A stretch of 64,000 bases of DNA from Ferrovibrio sp036381655 (GCF_036381655.1 NZ_DASVCJ010000006.1:124001-188000); one strand, 5' to 3'. Counted from the first letter of the stretch, positions 24,547-34,097 are shown. Numbers and translations: made by a program. Notes: a model not told the origin generated them from the sequence alone.

Positions 24547-26252
24547 TGACCGTCTAATTCTTTGTTAACCCGCTCGATCACCGGCGCCCAGTCCCCCAGC
24601 ACGGTTTGGCGGAACAGCCGCACCGACCCATACCATGGCGTCCGCTCGCCCTGGCGCGGCCAATACCACAATCGCCCGCGCCCCGACGACAGCAGCACCC
24701 AGCAGGGCACGCCAAGCGCGCCGGCGAAATGAACCGTGGAATTGCTGGTGCTGATCACGCCGTCCAGAGCCGCAATCTGCGCCGCCAGGCCGTCCAGATC
24801 ATGCGTGGCGTCCACCTCCGGATCCTGGTGCACGCTGATGCCATGGCGGCGGGCAAAATCGTCGATCTCCGCCGCTACATCGCCGTATTGCAGGGAAACC
24901 CAGGTGATGCCGGGCCGCCGCAGGATCGGCAGCAACTGCTCGAGAGTGAGGCTTTTGTATTCGCCGATATGCCAATTCACGCTGCGCCACGACAGCCCCA
25001 TGATCCGCGCCCCGGCGCCCGCCAAGCCGGCATACCGGCGCCGCATGGCCGCGCTGCGCTCGGCATCCGCCTTCAGATAGCGGCCGGCCCCGCAATCTTC
25101 GGGCCGCTGGCGCAGCCAATGGCCCAGGCTGCCCAAGGGGCATTGAACATCCGCCTGTGCCGGGGCGCCGCGTTCGATCACCGTGACATTGCCGGCCGCC
25201 AGCGAACGGGCAAAGAGTGGCGCCAGCCGTTTCTCCACCGCGATCGAAACGGCCCCGCCGGCCCGGCGGATCGCATCCGGCAGCATGGTGCCGTACAGGA
25301 TGTGATCGCCGATGCCCTGTTCCCCCCAGAGCAACAGCCGCCGCCCCTGCAGCGGCGATCCGTCCCAGCGCGGCAATCCCTGCGACCAGTCCCGCTCGTC
25401 GAAGCGGTCGAACTGCCAGCGCTGCTCGTATTCCTTCCAGCCTTTGGCATATTCCCCGATCGAAAGCAGGAACAGCCCGTAATCCATATGGCCTTCGGCA
25501 TAGTCCGGCGCTATCTCGAACAGCCTTTCGAAAGCCGCTCGCGCCGGTTCGATCTCGCCGGCAAGGCTCAGCGCATAAGCCAGATTCTTCTGGGCCTTGG
25601 CAAAGCGCGGCTGCAGGGCGAGAGCGCGACGGAAATGCTCCGCCGCCGCGTCGAAGCGCTCGTCATCCAGAAGATCGGTGCCCAACCCATTCAACGCCGC
25701 CAGGTCGTTTGGATCCAAGGCCGAGGCCATACGGAAGCTTTCGGCGGCAGCGGCACGCTGTCCCATCCGCTTGCGCACGATGCCCAGCAGGCTATGGGCG
25801 AAAGCGTTCTTGCCGTCCAGCGAGAGGGATTGCGCAAAATCGCCGGCCGCCGCTTCCAGTTGCCCCTGGTCCAGGCGGCACCGCCCCCTCTCCATCCATA
25901 ACGCGGCATCCTTCGGAGTCTTCCGGAGGGCTTCGTCGGCGATCTTTTCGGCGACGTCCGCACGCTGCGCTTCGCGATAGCTGGCGGCCAGCAGCTGCGC
26001 ATAGCCAGTGTTCCCCGGTTCCTGGCCCAGCAGCCGGGAAAAGAACTCCGCCGCCTGCAATGACTGGCCTTCGCTGCGCGCGATCTGGCCGAGCCGGAAC
26101 AGCGCTCCCATATTCTGCGGATCGAGCTGCAGGACGAGCTGGCAGGCGCGGCGTGCATCCTCGGCATGCCCCATCGCATGCAGCTTTTTCGCCGTCGCCA
26201 GGGTGCGGCTGATTTTCTCGGCTATCCTTTCGGGCAACATGTTAATCTGCAT
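24543..26252 (-). CDS. TPR-glycosyltransferase fusion D (FlmG-like)
   Basis: The product is 569 aa from ATG 26252 (ATG 26240 is possible; neither has a clear ribosome site). About eight TPR units (GRCRLDQGQLEAAAGDFA, NLAYALSLAGEIEPARAAF) precede the transferase domain: LWGEQGIGDHILYGTML, GLSWRSVNWHIGEYKS, VSLQYGDVAAEI, TSNSTVHFAGALGVP and GRLWYW. First gene of the D-C-B run. It resembles B most closely in the C-terminal domain, pointing to a recent duplication. Divergent from the flippase-like gene. Confidence 0.78.
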   Translation of the reverse strand: MQINMLPERIAEKISRTLATAKKLHAMGHAEDARRACQLVLQLDPQNMGALFRLGQIARSEGQSLQAAEFFSRLLGQEPGNTGYAQLLAASYREAQRADVAEKIADEALRKTPKDAALWMERGRCRLDQGQLEAAAGDFAQSLSLDGKNAFAHSLLGIVRKRMGQRAAAAESFRMASALDPNDLAALNGLGTDLLDDERFDAAAEHFRRALALQPRFAKAQKNLAYALSLAGEIEPARAAFERLFEIAPDYAEGHMDYGLFLLSIGEYAKGWKEYEQRWQFDRFDERDWSQGLPRWDGSPLQGRRLLLWGEQGIGDHILYGTMLPDAIRRAGGAVSIAVEKRLAPLFARSLAAGNVTVIERGAPAQADVQCPLGSLGHWLRQRPEDCGAGRYLKADAERSAAMRRRYAGLAGAGARIMGLSWRSVNWHIGEYKSLTLEQLLPILRRPGITWVSLQYGDVAAEIDDFARRHGISVHQDPEVDATHDLDGLAAQIAALDGVISTSNSTVHFAGALGVPCWVLLSSGRGRLWYWPRQGERTPWYGSVRLFRQTVLGDWAPVIERVNKELDGQ

Positions 26253-26292
26253 TAAGTCATCAGCGTTAACGGACTCGTAATCCCGTACCGCA

Positions 26293-27801
26293 ATGCAAGA
26301 TCCGCCATCGACAGGCCATTCCCGTTCATTTCTGGCCAAATACCTCGCGCCCTTCCGCCTGGGAAGGCCGATGGCGCCGGAGCAGCTTGCCACCCCGGCC
26401 GATTTCACGCATGCCCTCTATCAGGATTTTGTCGGTTACCTGATCTCGCTTGGGCTGCAGAATGCGGGCGGATTGCTGCTGCTGCCTGTTGTCACCGCCT
26501 ATCTGCAGCCGGCCGATCTCGGCCTGTTCAGCCTGATCGAGACCGCCCAGGTGCAGGGCGTTACCTTCGGGCTGCTCGGCTTGAAATTCGCCTACCTTTA
26601 TTACTATGCGCATGTGCCGCCCGAACAGCGGCCGGTCCTGCTGGGGGCGACATTGCTGCTCTGCGGCTTGGCCGGGGCCGCCGCGGGCGGATTGCTCTGG
26701 GCCGGCTTTTCCAGCGCAAGCCTGATGTCGCTGTTCGACAGCGCCATCCTGCCTCATGCCTGGCTGCTGGTGCCCCTGCTGGCTTCCGGCGTCCTGCAGA
26801 CGATCCTGCTCACCGAATTGCGGGCGGCGCGCCGCGTGTGGCTGGCCGGCGTCATCGGTCTGTCCCAATTGACGCTCGTCCTGCTTCTCAGCCTGGCCGC
26901 CGTCGCCATTTACGATCTCGGCCTGCCCGGATTGCTCGCCGCGCAGGCCCTGGCGCAGTTCTTTTCCTGCGGCCTTGCCCTTGCACTGGTAGCCGGCCGC
27001 TTCAGACTGGGACTGCCGCCCGAATTGTCGTGGAAGCTTCTGCGCTATGGCATGCCGATGATGCTCGGGCTGATGCTGCGATACAGCCTGGATTCGTTAT
27101 GCCGTTTCTTTCTCGCGGCCCTGGTTTCGATCGAGGCTGCCGGCCAGTTCATGATCGCGGCCAAAGTCACGTCGCTGTTCGATGCGGTCCTGGCCCTGCC
27201 CTTCTTCATGGCCTGGGGCGGACTGGTGCATCATGCCCTGCGCCAGCCTATGGCATCGGCCATCATCGGGCGCGTCAGCAGCATCGCGCTGACGGCCGGC
27301 GCCCCGCTGGTTTTCCTGCTGTTGCTTGCCCGCGGGCCGTTATTCGCCTTGCTCGCCCATGATGCCATGCCGCAGCTTGCCGGTGTCTACGCCTTGCTGC
27401 TGCTGAACCGGGCCGTGCAACTCGCCAAATCGCCATTGACGGCCGGCATATTGCAGACCGGCCGGACCGGCTGGTCGGTGCGCAACAATTTGTTCGCCCT
27501 CGCTATCTTCCTGGCGGCCTGCTACCCGGCAGCCGAGATGGCCGGCATGGCGGGCATCGCCGCCGTTCTGCTGGCGGCAAATTTCATCGCCGCGGCAAGC
27601 CTCACGGTTGCCGCGCAGCGTCTTTGCGCGCAACGTATCGAACCGGCGGCAATCGGCCTGGCCGCTTTTGCCGCCATTGCAGGACTGGCCTTCGTGTTTG
27701 TCGGCCCCGTCTCGCCACCGATATGGGTCCTTGCATTCGTCATCGCCGGCGCCTGCCTGATGGCCGTGTTCCGTCAAGCCCGCGTCACAGACCGGATATA
27801 G
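26293..27801 (+). CDS. Polysaccharide flippase-like membrane protein
   Basis: The product is 502 aa and strongly hydrophobic, with about 12-14 membrane helices and the Wzx/MATE-like opening (DFVGYLISLGLQNAGGLLLL, then VTAYLQPADLGLFSLIE). It probably flips a lipid-linked sugar across the inner membrane. ATG 26371 is an alternative start with GGGAAGG close upstream and would leave more room for divergent promoters. Divergent from the TPR-transferase run; a shared glycan pathway is inference only. Confidence 0.75.
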   Translation: MQDPPSTGHSRSFLAKYLAPFRLGRPMAPEQLATPADFTHALYQDFVGYLISLGLQNAGGLLLLPVVTAYLQPADLGLFSLIETAQVQGVTFGLLGLKFAYLYYYAHVPPEQRPVLLGATLLLCGLAGAAAGGLLWAGFSSASLMSLFDSAILPHAWLLVPLLASGVLQTILLTELRAARRVWLAGVIGLSQLTLVLLLSLAAVAIYDLGLPGLLAAQALAQFFSCGLALALVAGRFRLGLPPELSWKLLRYGMPMMLGLMLRYSLDSLCRFFLAALVSIEAAGQFMIAAKVTSLFDAVLALPFFMAWGGLVHHALRQPMASAIIGRVSSIALTAGAPLVFLLLLARGPLFALLAHDAMPQLAGVYALLLLNRAVQLAKSPLTAGILQTGRTGWSVRNNLFALAIFLAACYPAAEMAGMAGIAAVLLAANFIAAASLTVAAQRLCAQRIEPAAIGLAAFAAIAGLAFVFVGPVSPPIWVLAFVIAGACLMAVFRQARVTDRI

Positions 27802-27810
27802 CCTGGCACC

Positions 27811-30498
27811 ATGACAGTTCGGAACCTGGACAAACTTTTCGCGCCGCGCTCGGTCGCCGTCATCGGCGCCTCGGAGCGCCCGGCGCGCGTCGGCACCGTG
27901 GTGCTGCGCAATGTGATGCAAGGCGGCTTCCGCGGCGACATATGGCCGGTCAACCCCAAATACCGGAAGCTGGAAGGCGTGACCTGCTATCCCTCGGTCC
28001 GCGCGCTGCCGCGGGCTCCGGACCTTGCCGTCATCTGCACTCCTCCGCCGACCGTGCCGGACCTGATCGCCGCGCTGGGTGAAGCCGGCTGCCGGGCTGC
28101 CGTCGTCCTGACGGCCGGCCTTGCCCGGGAAAGACTGCCAGATGGCCGCACATTGCAGCAGGCATCGCTGGATGCCGCGAAGCCACATCTGTTGCGCATC
28201 CTCGGGCCCAATTGCGTTGGCCTGCTGGTGCCCGGCCTGCAACTCAATGCAAGCTTCGCCCATGCCAACGCCCTGCCGGGACAGCTTGCCTTCATCAGCC
28301 AATCCGGCGCGCTGTGCACCATCGTGCTCGACTGGGCAAACCAGCGCCGCATCGGCTTCAGTCATTTCGTGTCCTTGGGCGATTCAGCCGATGTCGATTT
28401 CGGCGATACGCTGGACTACCTCGCCGCCGACCCGCAGACGCGGGCGATCCTGCTGTACATCGAATCCGTCACGCATGCGCGCAAGTTCATGTCGGCCGCG
28501 CGCGCGGCAGCCCGCACCAAACCCATCGTCGCGGTGAAATCGGGGCGCAATGCCCGCGCCGCCAAGGCGGCCGCGTCCCATACCGGCGCGCTGGCCGGCG
28601 GCGACGACATCTATTCAGCGGCACTCCGCCGTGCCGGCATCCTGCGCGTCGACGGCGTCGAGGAGTTGTTCGATGCCGTCGAAACCCTCGCACGCAGCCG
28701 CAAACTGCCCGGTGAACGGCTGGCCATCATCACCAACGGCGGTGGGCCTGGCGTGATGGCGGTCGACAAACTGGTCGAGTATGGCGGCGTCCTGGCAGAC
28801 CTGGCGCCCGAGACGATGGCCGAACTCGATCGGCTGCTGTCGCCCACCTGGTCGCATGGCAACCCGGTGGACATCATAGGCAATGCCCCGAGCGAACGTT
28901 ATGCTGCTGCGCTGCAGGCGGTTCTGAAAGATCCAGGCGTGGATGCCATCCTCGTGATGCATGCGCCGACCGCAATCGTCCCGTCGATCGAGCCGGCGCG
29001 GGCGGTGATCGAAGCGGTTCGCGGCACCGCCAAGAACATCCTTACCTGCTGGTCCGGCGGCGAAGCGGTCATGCAGGCCCGCCAGGCCTTTGCCGATGCG
29101 GGCCTGGTGTCGCTGGAAACGCCGGACGCTGCGATGCGCGCCTTCACCCATATGGTCGAGTACCGGCGCAACATGAAGAACCTCATGGAGACGCCGGACG
29201 AATTGCCGAGCGACCTGCAGCCGGATCAGGCAACCGTACGCGAAATCATTGAAACGGCAATGCGGGAAAACCGCTCTATGCTGAACGAGATCGAGGCGAA
29301 ACGCATTCTGGCGGCCTACGGCATCCCGGCGGTTCCGACCGAGGCTGCGTCCAGCCCGGAAACCGCGGTCACTGCCGCAAGCCTCTTCGGCTTTCCCGTC
29401 GCCCTGAAGATTTTATCGCCCGATATCACCCATAAATCGGATATCGGCGGCGTCGCGCTCAATCTGCGCAGCGAAGCCGAACTGCAGACGGCAGCCGAGG
29501 CGATGCTGCAACGGGTGAAGCGGCGCCGGCCGGAAGCCCGGATCGACGGCTTCACGGTGCAGCCGATGATCCGCCGCCCGAGGGCGCATGAACTGATCGT
29601 CGGCGCGCTGACCGATCCGATCTTCGGTCCGGCCATCATGTTCGGTCAGGGCGGGGTCGGGGTCGAGGTGATCGGCGATCGGGCGGTCGCGCTGCCGCCG
29701 CTCAACCTCCATCTCGCCAACGACCTGATCGACCGCACCAAAGTCAGCAGGTTGCTGTCCGGTTATCGCGACTTTCCGCCGGTCGACCGCAAGGCGCTGG
29801 CGACGGTGCTGGTCCGGGTGGCGCAGTTGATCGCCGACCATGCCGAGATCTGCGAACTCGACATCAACCCGCTTTACGCCGATGATCAGGGGCTTGTCGC
29901 GCTCGATGCCCGCATCATTCTCAGACCGAGCGCGCAGGTCGGACACGACCGCCTCGCCATCCGCCCCTATCCCAAGACCCTGGAGGAAACCGTCACCCTG
30001 AGAAGCGGCGAAACCGTGCTGCTGCGCCCGATCCGGCCGGAGGACGAGCCGACGCATCAGGAATTCGTCCGCCGGGTCTCGGCCGAGGATTTCCGCTTGC
30101 GCTTCTTCTCGCCGATGCGCAGTCTGCCGCATACGGAAATGGCTCGCTTCACGCAGATCGACTATGAGCGGGAAATGGCCCTCATCGCCACCCGAACCGG
30201 TCCGGATGGGCATCCCGAAACCCTGGGCGTCGTCCGCGCCATCACCGATCCGGACAATCAGCGCGCCGAGTTCGCGGTCCTGGTGCGGACCGATTTCAAA
30301 GGGCACGGTCTGGGCGATGTGCTGATGCGCAAGATCATCGATTATTGCCGCCAGCGCGGCACCAGGGAAATCGTCGGCGATATCCTGCGCGAAAACCAGG
30401 CCATGCGCACCCTGGCGACGGAACTGGGGTTCAAGGTGATCCCCGGCGCCGCGACCGGCAGCGACGTGATCGAGGTCCGCCTACCGCTGCAGGAATGA
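27811..30498 (+). CDS. NDP-forming acyl-CoA ligase fused to GNAT acetyltransferase
   Basis: The product is 895 aa. Order of domains: CoA-binding Rossmann (LFAPRSVAVIGASERPARVG), ligase-CoA domains with the conserved His of SHTGALAGGDDIY, an ATP-grasp domain (MLNEIEAKRILAAYGIP; KSDIGGVALNL), and a C-terminal GNAT domain (LRPIRPEDEPTHQEF; FKGHGLGDVLMRKII) from about residue 730. This matches the Pat/YfiQ protein-lysine acetyltransferase architecture, where the ligase part may be regulatory. It could instead be an active acetate-CoA ligase. The ATG follows the flippase-like stop by 9 bases. Confidence 0.85.
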   Translation: MTVRNLDKLFAPRSVAVIGASERPARVGTVVLRNVMQGGFRGDIWPVNPKYRKLEGVTCYPSVRALPRAPDLAVICTPPPTVPDLIAALGEAGCRAAVVLTAGLARERLPDGRTLQQASLDAAKPHLLRILGPNCVGLLVPGLQLNASFAHANALPGQLAFISQSGALCTIVLDWANQRRIGFSHFVSLGDSADVDFGDTLDYLAADPQTRAILLYIESVTHARKFMSAARAAARTKPIVAVKSGRNARAAKAAASHTGALAGGDDIYSAALRRAGILRVDGVEELFDAVETLARSRKLPGERLAIITNGGGPGVMAVDKLVEYGGVLADLAPETMAELDRLLSPTWSHGNPVDIIGNAPSERYAAALQAVLKDPGVDAILVMHAPTAIVPSIEPARAVIEAVRGTAKNILTCWSGGEAVMQARQAFADAGLVSLETPDAAMRAFTHMVEYRRNMKNLMETPDELPSDLQPDQATVREIIETAMRENRSMLNEIEAKRILAAYGIPAVPTEAASSPETAVTAASLFGFPVALKILSPDITHKSDIGGVALNLRSEAELQTAAEAMLQRVKRRRPEARIDGFTVQPMIRRPRAHELIVGALTDPIFGPAIMFGQGGVGVEVIGDRAVALPPLNLHLANDLIDRTKVSRLLSGYRDFPPVDRKALATVLVRVAQLIADHAEICELDINPLYADDQGLVALDARIILRPSAQVGHDRLAIRPYPKTLEETVTLRSGETVLLRPIRPEDEPTHQEFVRRVSAEDFRLRFFSPMRSLPHTEMARFTQIDYEREMALIATRTGPDGHPETLGVVRAITDPDNQRAEFAVLVRTDFKGHGLGDVLMRKIIDYCRQRGTREIVGDILRENQAMRTLATELGFKVIPGAATGSDVIEVRLPLQE

Positions 30499-30594
30499 TC
30501 TCCGGCCGGTGCTGCCGTGTCGGGGTTGCCCCCGGCTATCCCCCTCTCTATCTTAAGGGCCGAAGGAAGGGCAATTTTGCCCGTATTTCTGCCA

Positions 30595-31584
30595 ATGCTT
30601 GACCCGTTCAACCGGACAATTTCCTATCTGCGCGTATCGGTGACCGATCGTTGCGACTTCCGCTGCGTCTACTGCATGGCCGAGGACATGACGTTCCTGC
30701 CCAAGGCCGAGGTGCTCAGCCTGGAGGAACTGGACCGGCTCTGCTCGACTTTCGTCCGGCTGGGCGTGCGCAAGTTGCGGCTGACCGGCGGCGAGCCGTT
30801 GGTCCGCCGCGGCATCATGACCTTGATCGACAGTCTCGGCCGCCACCTGAAAACCGGCGCGCTGGACGAACTGACCCTGACGACCAACGGCAGCCAGCTC
30901 GAGAAATACGCCGAGCAACTGGTCGCTGCCGGGGTGCGCCGGATCAATGTGTCGCTGGACACGCTGCAGCCGGAAAAATTCGCTGAGATCACCCGTTGGG
31001 GCAAACTCGAAAAGGTGGTGGCGGGGCTGCAGGCGGCGAAAGCCGCCGGCTTGCAGGTCAAGATCAACGCCGTTGCGCTCCGCGGCGTCAATGACGACGA
31101 ATTTGACGAGCTGATCGCCTGGTGCGGGCAGGAAGGTTTCGACCTGGTCTTCATCGAAGTCATGCCGATGGGCGAAATCGGCGCCGATGCCCGGCTGGAT
31201 CAGTATCTTCCCCTGTCGATGGTCCGCGCCCAGGTCCAGCGGCGCTGGACCCTGGACGAAACCGACTACCGGACCGGTGGCCCGGCACGGTATTATGTCG
31301 TCCGCGAGACCGGCCGCCGGCTCGGTTTCATCACGCCGCTGACCCATAATTTCTGTGAAAGCTGCAATCGGGTGCGGCTGACCTGCACCGGCACGCTTTA
31401 CATGTGCCTGGGCCAGAACGATGCCGCCGATCTGCGCACGCCGCTGCGTCAGTCGGAAAGCGACGCCCCGCTGGAGGCCGCCATCCTGGAGGCCATCGCA
31501 CGCAAGCCGAAAGGCCATGACTTCGTCATCGACCGGCGCCATTCCACTTCGGTATCGCGCCATATGAGCGTCACCGGCGGCTGA
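30595..31584 (+). CDS. moaA: GTP 3',8-cyclase MoaA
   Basis: Radical-SAM enzyme of the first molybdopterin step. The product is 329 aa, with the SAM cluster motif CDFRCVYCM, the LTGGEPLVR block, a C-terminal second cluster (FCESCNRVRLTCTGTLYMC), and the terminal GG needed for activity. ATG 30595 gives the usual LDPFNRTISYLR start but lacks a close ribosome site. An in-frame TTG at 30577 has GAAGGAAGG about six bases upstream and may be the true start. It could serve the molybdenum nitrate reductase encoded at 39-42 kb. Confidence 0.94.
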   Translation: MLDPFNRTISYLRVSVTDRCDFRCVYCMAEDMTFLPKAEVLSLEELDRLCSTFVRLGVRKLRLTGGEPLVRRGIMTLIDSLGRHLKTGALDELTLTTNGSQLEKYAEQLVAAGVRRINVSLDTLQPEKFAEITRWGKLEKVVAGLQAAKAAGLQVKINAVALRGVNDDEFDELIAWCGQEGFDLVFIEVMPMGEIGADARLDQYLPLSMVRAQVQRRWTLDETDYRTGGPARYYVVRETGRRLGFITPLTHNFCESCNRVRLTCTGTLYMCLGQNDAADLRTPLRQSESDAPLEAAILEAIARKPKGHDFVIDRRHSTSVSRHMSVTGG

Positions 31585-31632
31585 GCCCGCTCTGCGGTGC
31601 GGCGGGGCTGGCTGTGGCCGGCCCGACGCCGT

Positions 31633-31638
31633 TATACT
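31633..31638 (+). promoter_or_regulatory. Candidate -10 element before NAD kinase
   Basis: TATACT lies 42 bases before the NAD kinase ATG in the 96-bp gap after moaA. The -35 at the right distance is poor, so this is tentative. Confidence 0.3.
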
Positions 31639-31680
31639 GCCGACCCGGTGCAGCGACATCCATCCAACACGCGGACCAGC

Positions 31681-32451
31681 ATGAGCGGACTGAACAAGAT
31701 CGCCTTTGTGGCGGCCCAGGGCGAAGCGGCTGAAAGCGCCTGCAACCGTCTGATAGCCCGCTACGGCAATGTCGCCCCCGAAGAAGCGGAGGTCATAGTC
31801 GCCCTGGGCGGCGACGGCTTCATGCTGCAGAGCCTGCACCGCTACATGACCCTGAACAAGCCGATCTATGGCATGAATCAGGGCACGGTCGGCTTTCTGA
31901 TGAACGAGTATGACGAGGATGAACTGCCGGCGCGTCTTGCCAGTGCGAATGCCGCAGTGCTGCACCCCTTGCGCATGCGGGCGGTCAAGGAAGGCGGCGT
32001 CGAGCAGGAGGCCCTGGCGATCAACGAGGTTTCGCTGCTGCGCCAGACGCGGCAGATCGCCAAGCTCCGCATTTCCATCGACGGCCGCGTCCGGGTGGAC
32101 GAATTGGCGGGCGACGGGGTCCTGATTGCCACCCCGGCCGGCAGCACCGCCTACAACCTTTCAGCCCACGGCCCGATCCTGCCGCTCACCGCGGGGGTTC
32201 TGGCCCTGACGCCGATCAGCGCCTTCCGCCCCCGCCGTTGGCGCGGCGCCCTCCTGTCGCGGACCGCCACGGTCAGGTTCGAGGTGCTCGACTACTTCAA
32301 GCGCCCGGTTTCGGCGACGGCCGATTTCAACGAAGTGCGCGATGTCGTCGAGGTCATCGTCAAGGAAGCGCCCGAGATCAGCCTCCGCCTCCTGTTCGAT
32401 GCCGGTCACGACTTGGAAGAGCGCATCCTCAACGAACAGTTCATCTCGTGA
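31681..32451 (+). CDS. nadK: NAD kinase
   Basis: Phosphorylates NAD to NADP. The product is 256 aa, the short form usual in alphaproteobacteria. It carries the GGDG motif (VALGGDGFMLQSLH), NQGTVGFLMNEY, and the Gly-rich TPAGSTAYNLSAHGPILP loop. The start at 31681 matches the family N-terminus (LNKIAFVAA). Confidence 0.93.
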   Translation: MSGLNKIAFVAAQGEAAESACNRLIARYGNVAPEEAEVIVALGGDGFMLQSLHRYMTLNKPIYGMNQGTVGFLMNEYDEDELPARLASANAAVLHPLRMRAVKEGGVEQEALAINEVSLLRQTRQIAKLRISIDGRVRVDELAGDGVLIATPAGSTAYNLSAHGPILPLTAGVLALTPISAFRPRRWRGALLSRTATVRFEVLDYFKRPVSATADFNEVRDVVEVIVKEAPEISLRLLFDAGHDLEERILNEQFIS

Positions 32452-32485
32452 AAAAGAAGAACGCCGCGGAGCGATCCGCGGCGTT
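32450..32485 (-). terminator. Terminator of the peptide-binding protein gene
   Basis: Perfect 11-bp stem AACGCCGCGGA / TCCGCGGCGTT with a GCGA loop. On the minus strand it is followed by CTTCTTTTTC, a good T-tract; on + the tract is weaker, but it may also help end nadK transcripts. Confidence 0.88.
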
Positions 32486-32507
32486 CTCCCTTGAAGCGAG
32501 GTTGCGA

Positions 32508-34097
32508 TCAGTCGCGCGAAACACCGTTGGCCAAGGTGTACTGGTCGGCGCGCGCCTTGTACGTCAGGCCCTTGCGGGTGGCCCACGGCGTGACCTCGAT
32601 ATGGATCGGGATCAGAGCCTGGTCATCCATCGCGATCTTCGAGGCTTCCTGCAGCAGCTTCTCGCGCTTGTCGCTGTCGACGGTCCGGAGCGCCTCTTCC
32701 AGAACGGCATCCAGCTTCGGATTGGAGTAACGGGCCTTATTGGTGGTGCCGTACCCCTTTTCCTTGTTCGGCGTGGCGACGAGAGCGCGCAGCGGATCCG
32801 ACATCTCGCCGGTGCCGGCACCCCAACCGGCCAGATAGGCCGAATATTTGTGATCGTCGCGGTTCTTGAAGAACACGGTCTTGGTTACGGCCTCGACCTT
32901 GGTCTTCACGCCGATCCGGGTCCACTGCGACGCGACCGCCTGCGCCACTTCGGCATCGTTGATATAGCGGTCGTTCGGCGTGCCGAGGGTGATCGAGAAT
33001 CCTTTGGGATAGCCGGCTTCAGCCAGAAGCTTCTTGGCCTTTTCCGGATCATACGGGTCCGGCTTGGCATCCTTGCGCGTGCCGAACATCGGATACGGCA
33101 GGAAATCGCCGGTCGGCTGGCCCAGCCCTTCCATGATGCGGCTGTCGATCGCCTCGCGGTTGATCGCCAGCGACAGGGCCTTACGCACGCGCACATCCTT
33201 CAGCGGATTTTTGCCGTTCGCATCCGGAATGCCGATCGTGGTCGGCGTGCTGTAGCTGTCGAGATGGATGTAGATCAGGCGATTCGACACCGCCTGGCTG
33301 ATCTTCACGTTGGGATTGCTGCGCAGCTTCTTGAGATCGGCCGGCGGCGGGTTCTCGATCATGTCGACATCACCTGCCAGCAGCGCCGCAACGCGCGCCG
33401 CGTCATTCGACATCGGGCGATAGATCACCTTGTCCCATTTCGGCTTGCCACCCCAGTAATCCTTGTTGGCTTCCAAAACGAGGCGGTTGCCGCGCACCCA
33501 CTCGACATATTTGTAGGGGCCGGTGCCGATCAGGCCCTTGCCGTTGTTGAGATCTTCGGTGGTGATCCCCTCCGGCACGTCGGGCTTGGCCGCTTTCGCC
33601 GACATGATTGCCACGCGGCTCAGGTCGGTGGGAAGCAGCGGCGTCGGCGCCCGGGTAATGAAGTGGACGGTATAGTCGTCGATCACCTTCGTCTCGACGA
33701 TCGAGCGCGTGAAGATCGTCATCGACGATGGGCTGTTCGGCACCTTGGCGGGGCGATTGATGGAAAACACCACATCTTTCGCGGTGAACGGCGAGCCGTC
33801 ATGAAACTTGACGCCCTGGCGCAGCTTGAACTCCCAGGTAGTGTCGTTCAGCGGCTTCCAGCTTACGGCCAGGCCGGGGGTCAGCTTCTGATTCTCGTCC
33901 TGCAGAACCAGCGCATCGAAGATCGTATAGGCGATCTGATTGTTGGGCCCCAGATTGTGGTAGTGCGGATCGAGCGAGCTCGGCTCGGCCGACAGGCCGA
34001 TCTTGAGTTCGTCGGCTTTGGCGGGCATTACCGCCGCTACCGCCATGCCCCCGGCCAGAATGGCCGCCATGGCTAGCGTCTTCCATCGCATCATCAT
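32508..34097 (-). CDS. ABC transporter substrate-binding protein (dipeptide/oligopeptide family 5)
   Basis: Periplasmic solute-binding protein of 529 aa with a signal peptide (AAILAGGMAVAAVMPAKA) and the SBP_bac_5 hallmarks: EPSSLDPHYHNLGPNN, LRQGVKFHDGSPFTAKDV and VRKALSLAINREAI. Three tandem ATGs begin the gene, with GGGGAGAG upstream. No permease or ATPase gene is nearby, so it is an orphan whose membrane partners must be elsewhere. Substrate unknown. Confidence 0.9.
   Translation of the reverse strand: MMMRWKTLAMAAILAGGMAVAAVMPAKADELKIGLSAEPSSLDPHYHNLGPNNQIAYTIFDALVLQDENQKLTPGLAVSWKPLNDTTWEFKLRQGVKFHDGSPFTAKDVVFSINRPAKVPNSPSSMTIFTRSIVETKVIDDYTVHFITRAPTPLLPTDLSRVAIMSAKAAKPDVPEGITTEDLNNGKGLIGTGPYKYVEWVRGNRLVLEANKDYWGGKPKWDKVIYRPMSNDAARVAALLAGDVDMIENPPPADLKKLRSNPNVKISQAVSNRLIYIHLDSYSTPTTIGIPDANGKNPLKDVRVRKALSLAINREAIDSRIMEGLGQPTGDFLPYPMFGTRKDAKPDPYDPEKAKKLLAEAGYPKGFSITLGTPNDRYINDAEVAQAVASQWTRIGVKTKVEAVTKTVFFKNRDDHKYSAYLAGWGAGTGEMSDPLRALVATPNKEKGYGTTNKARYSNPKLDAVLEEALRTVDSDKREKLLQEASKIAMDDQALIPIHIEVTPWATRKGLTYKARADQYTLANGVSRD

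Noticed and set aside
16798..26252. Flagellin/TPR cluster as a mobile island
   Set aside because: No integrase, transposase, attachment repeats or tRNA border; flaF-flbT are more AT-rich, but the rest matches its neighbours.
29413..30306. Minus-strand frame opposite the CoA-ligase fusion
   Set aside because: Antisense shadow of a strongly supported gene; no domain or start signal.
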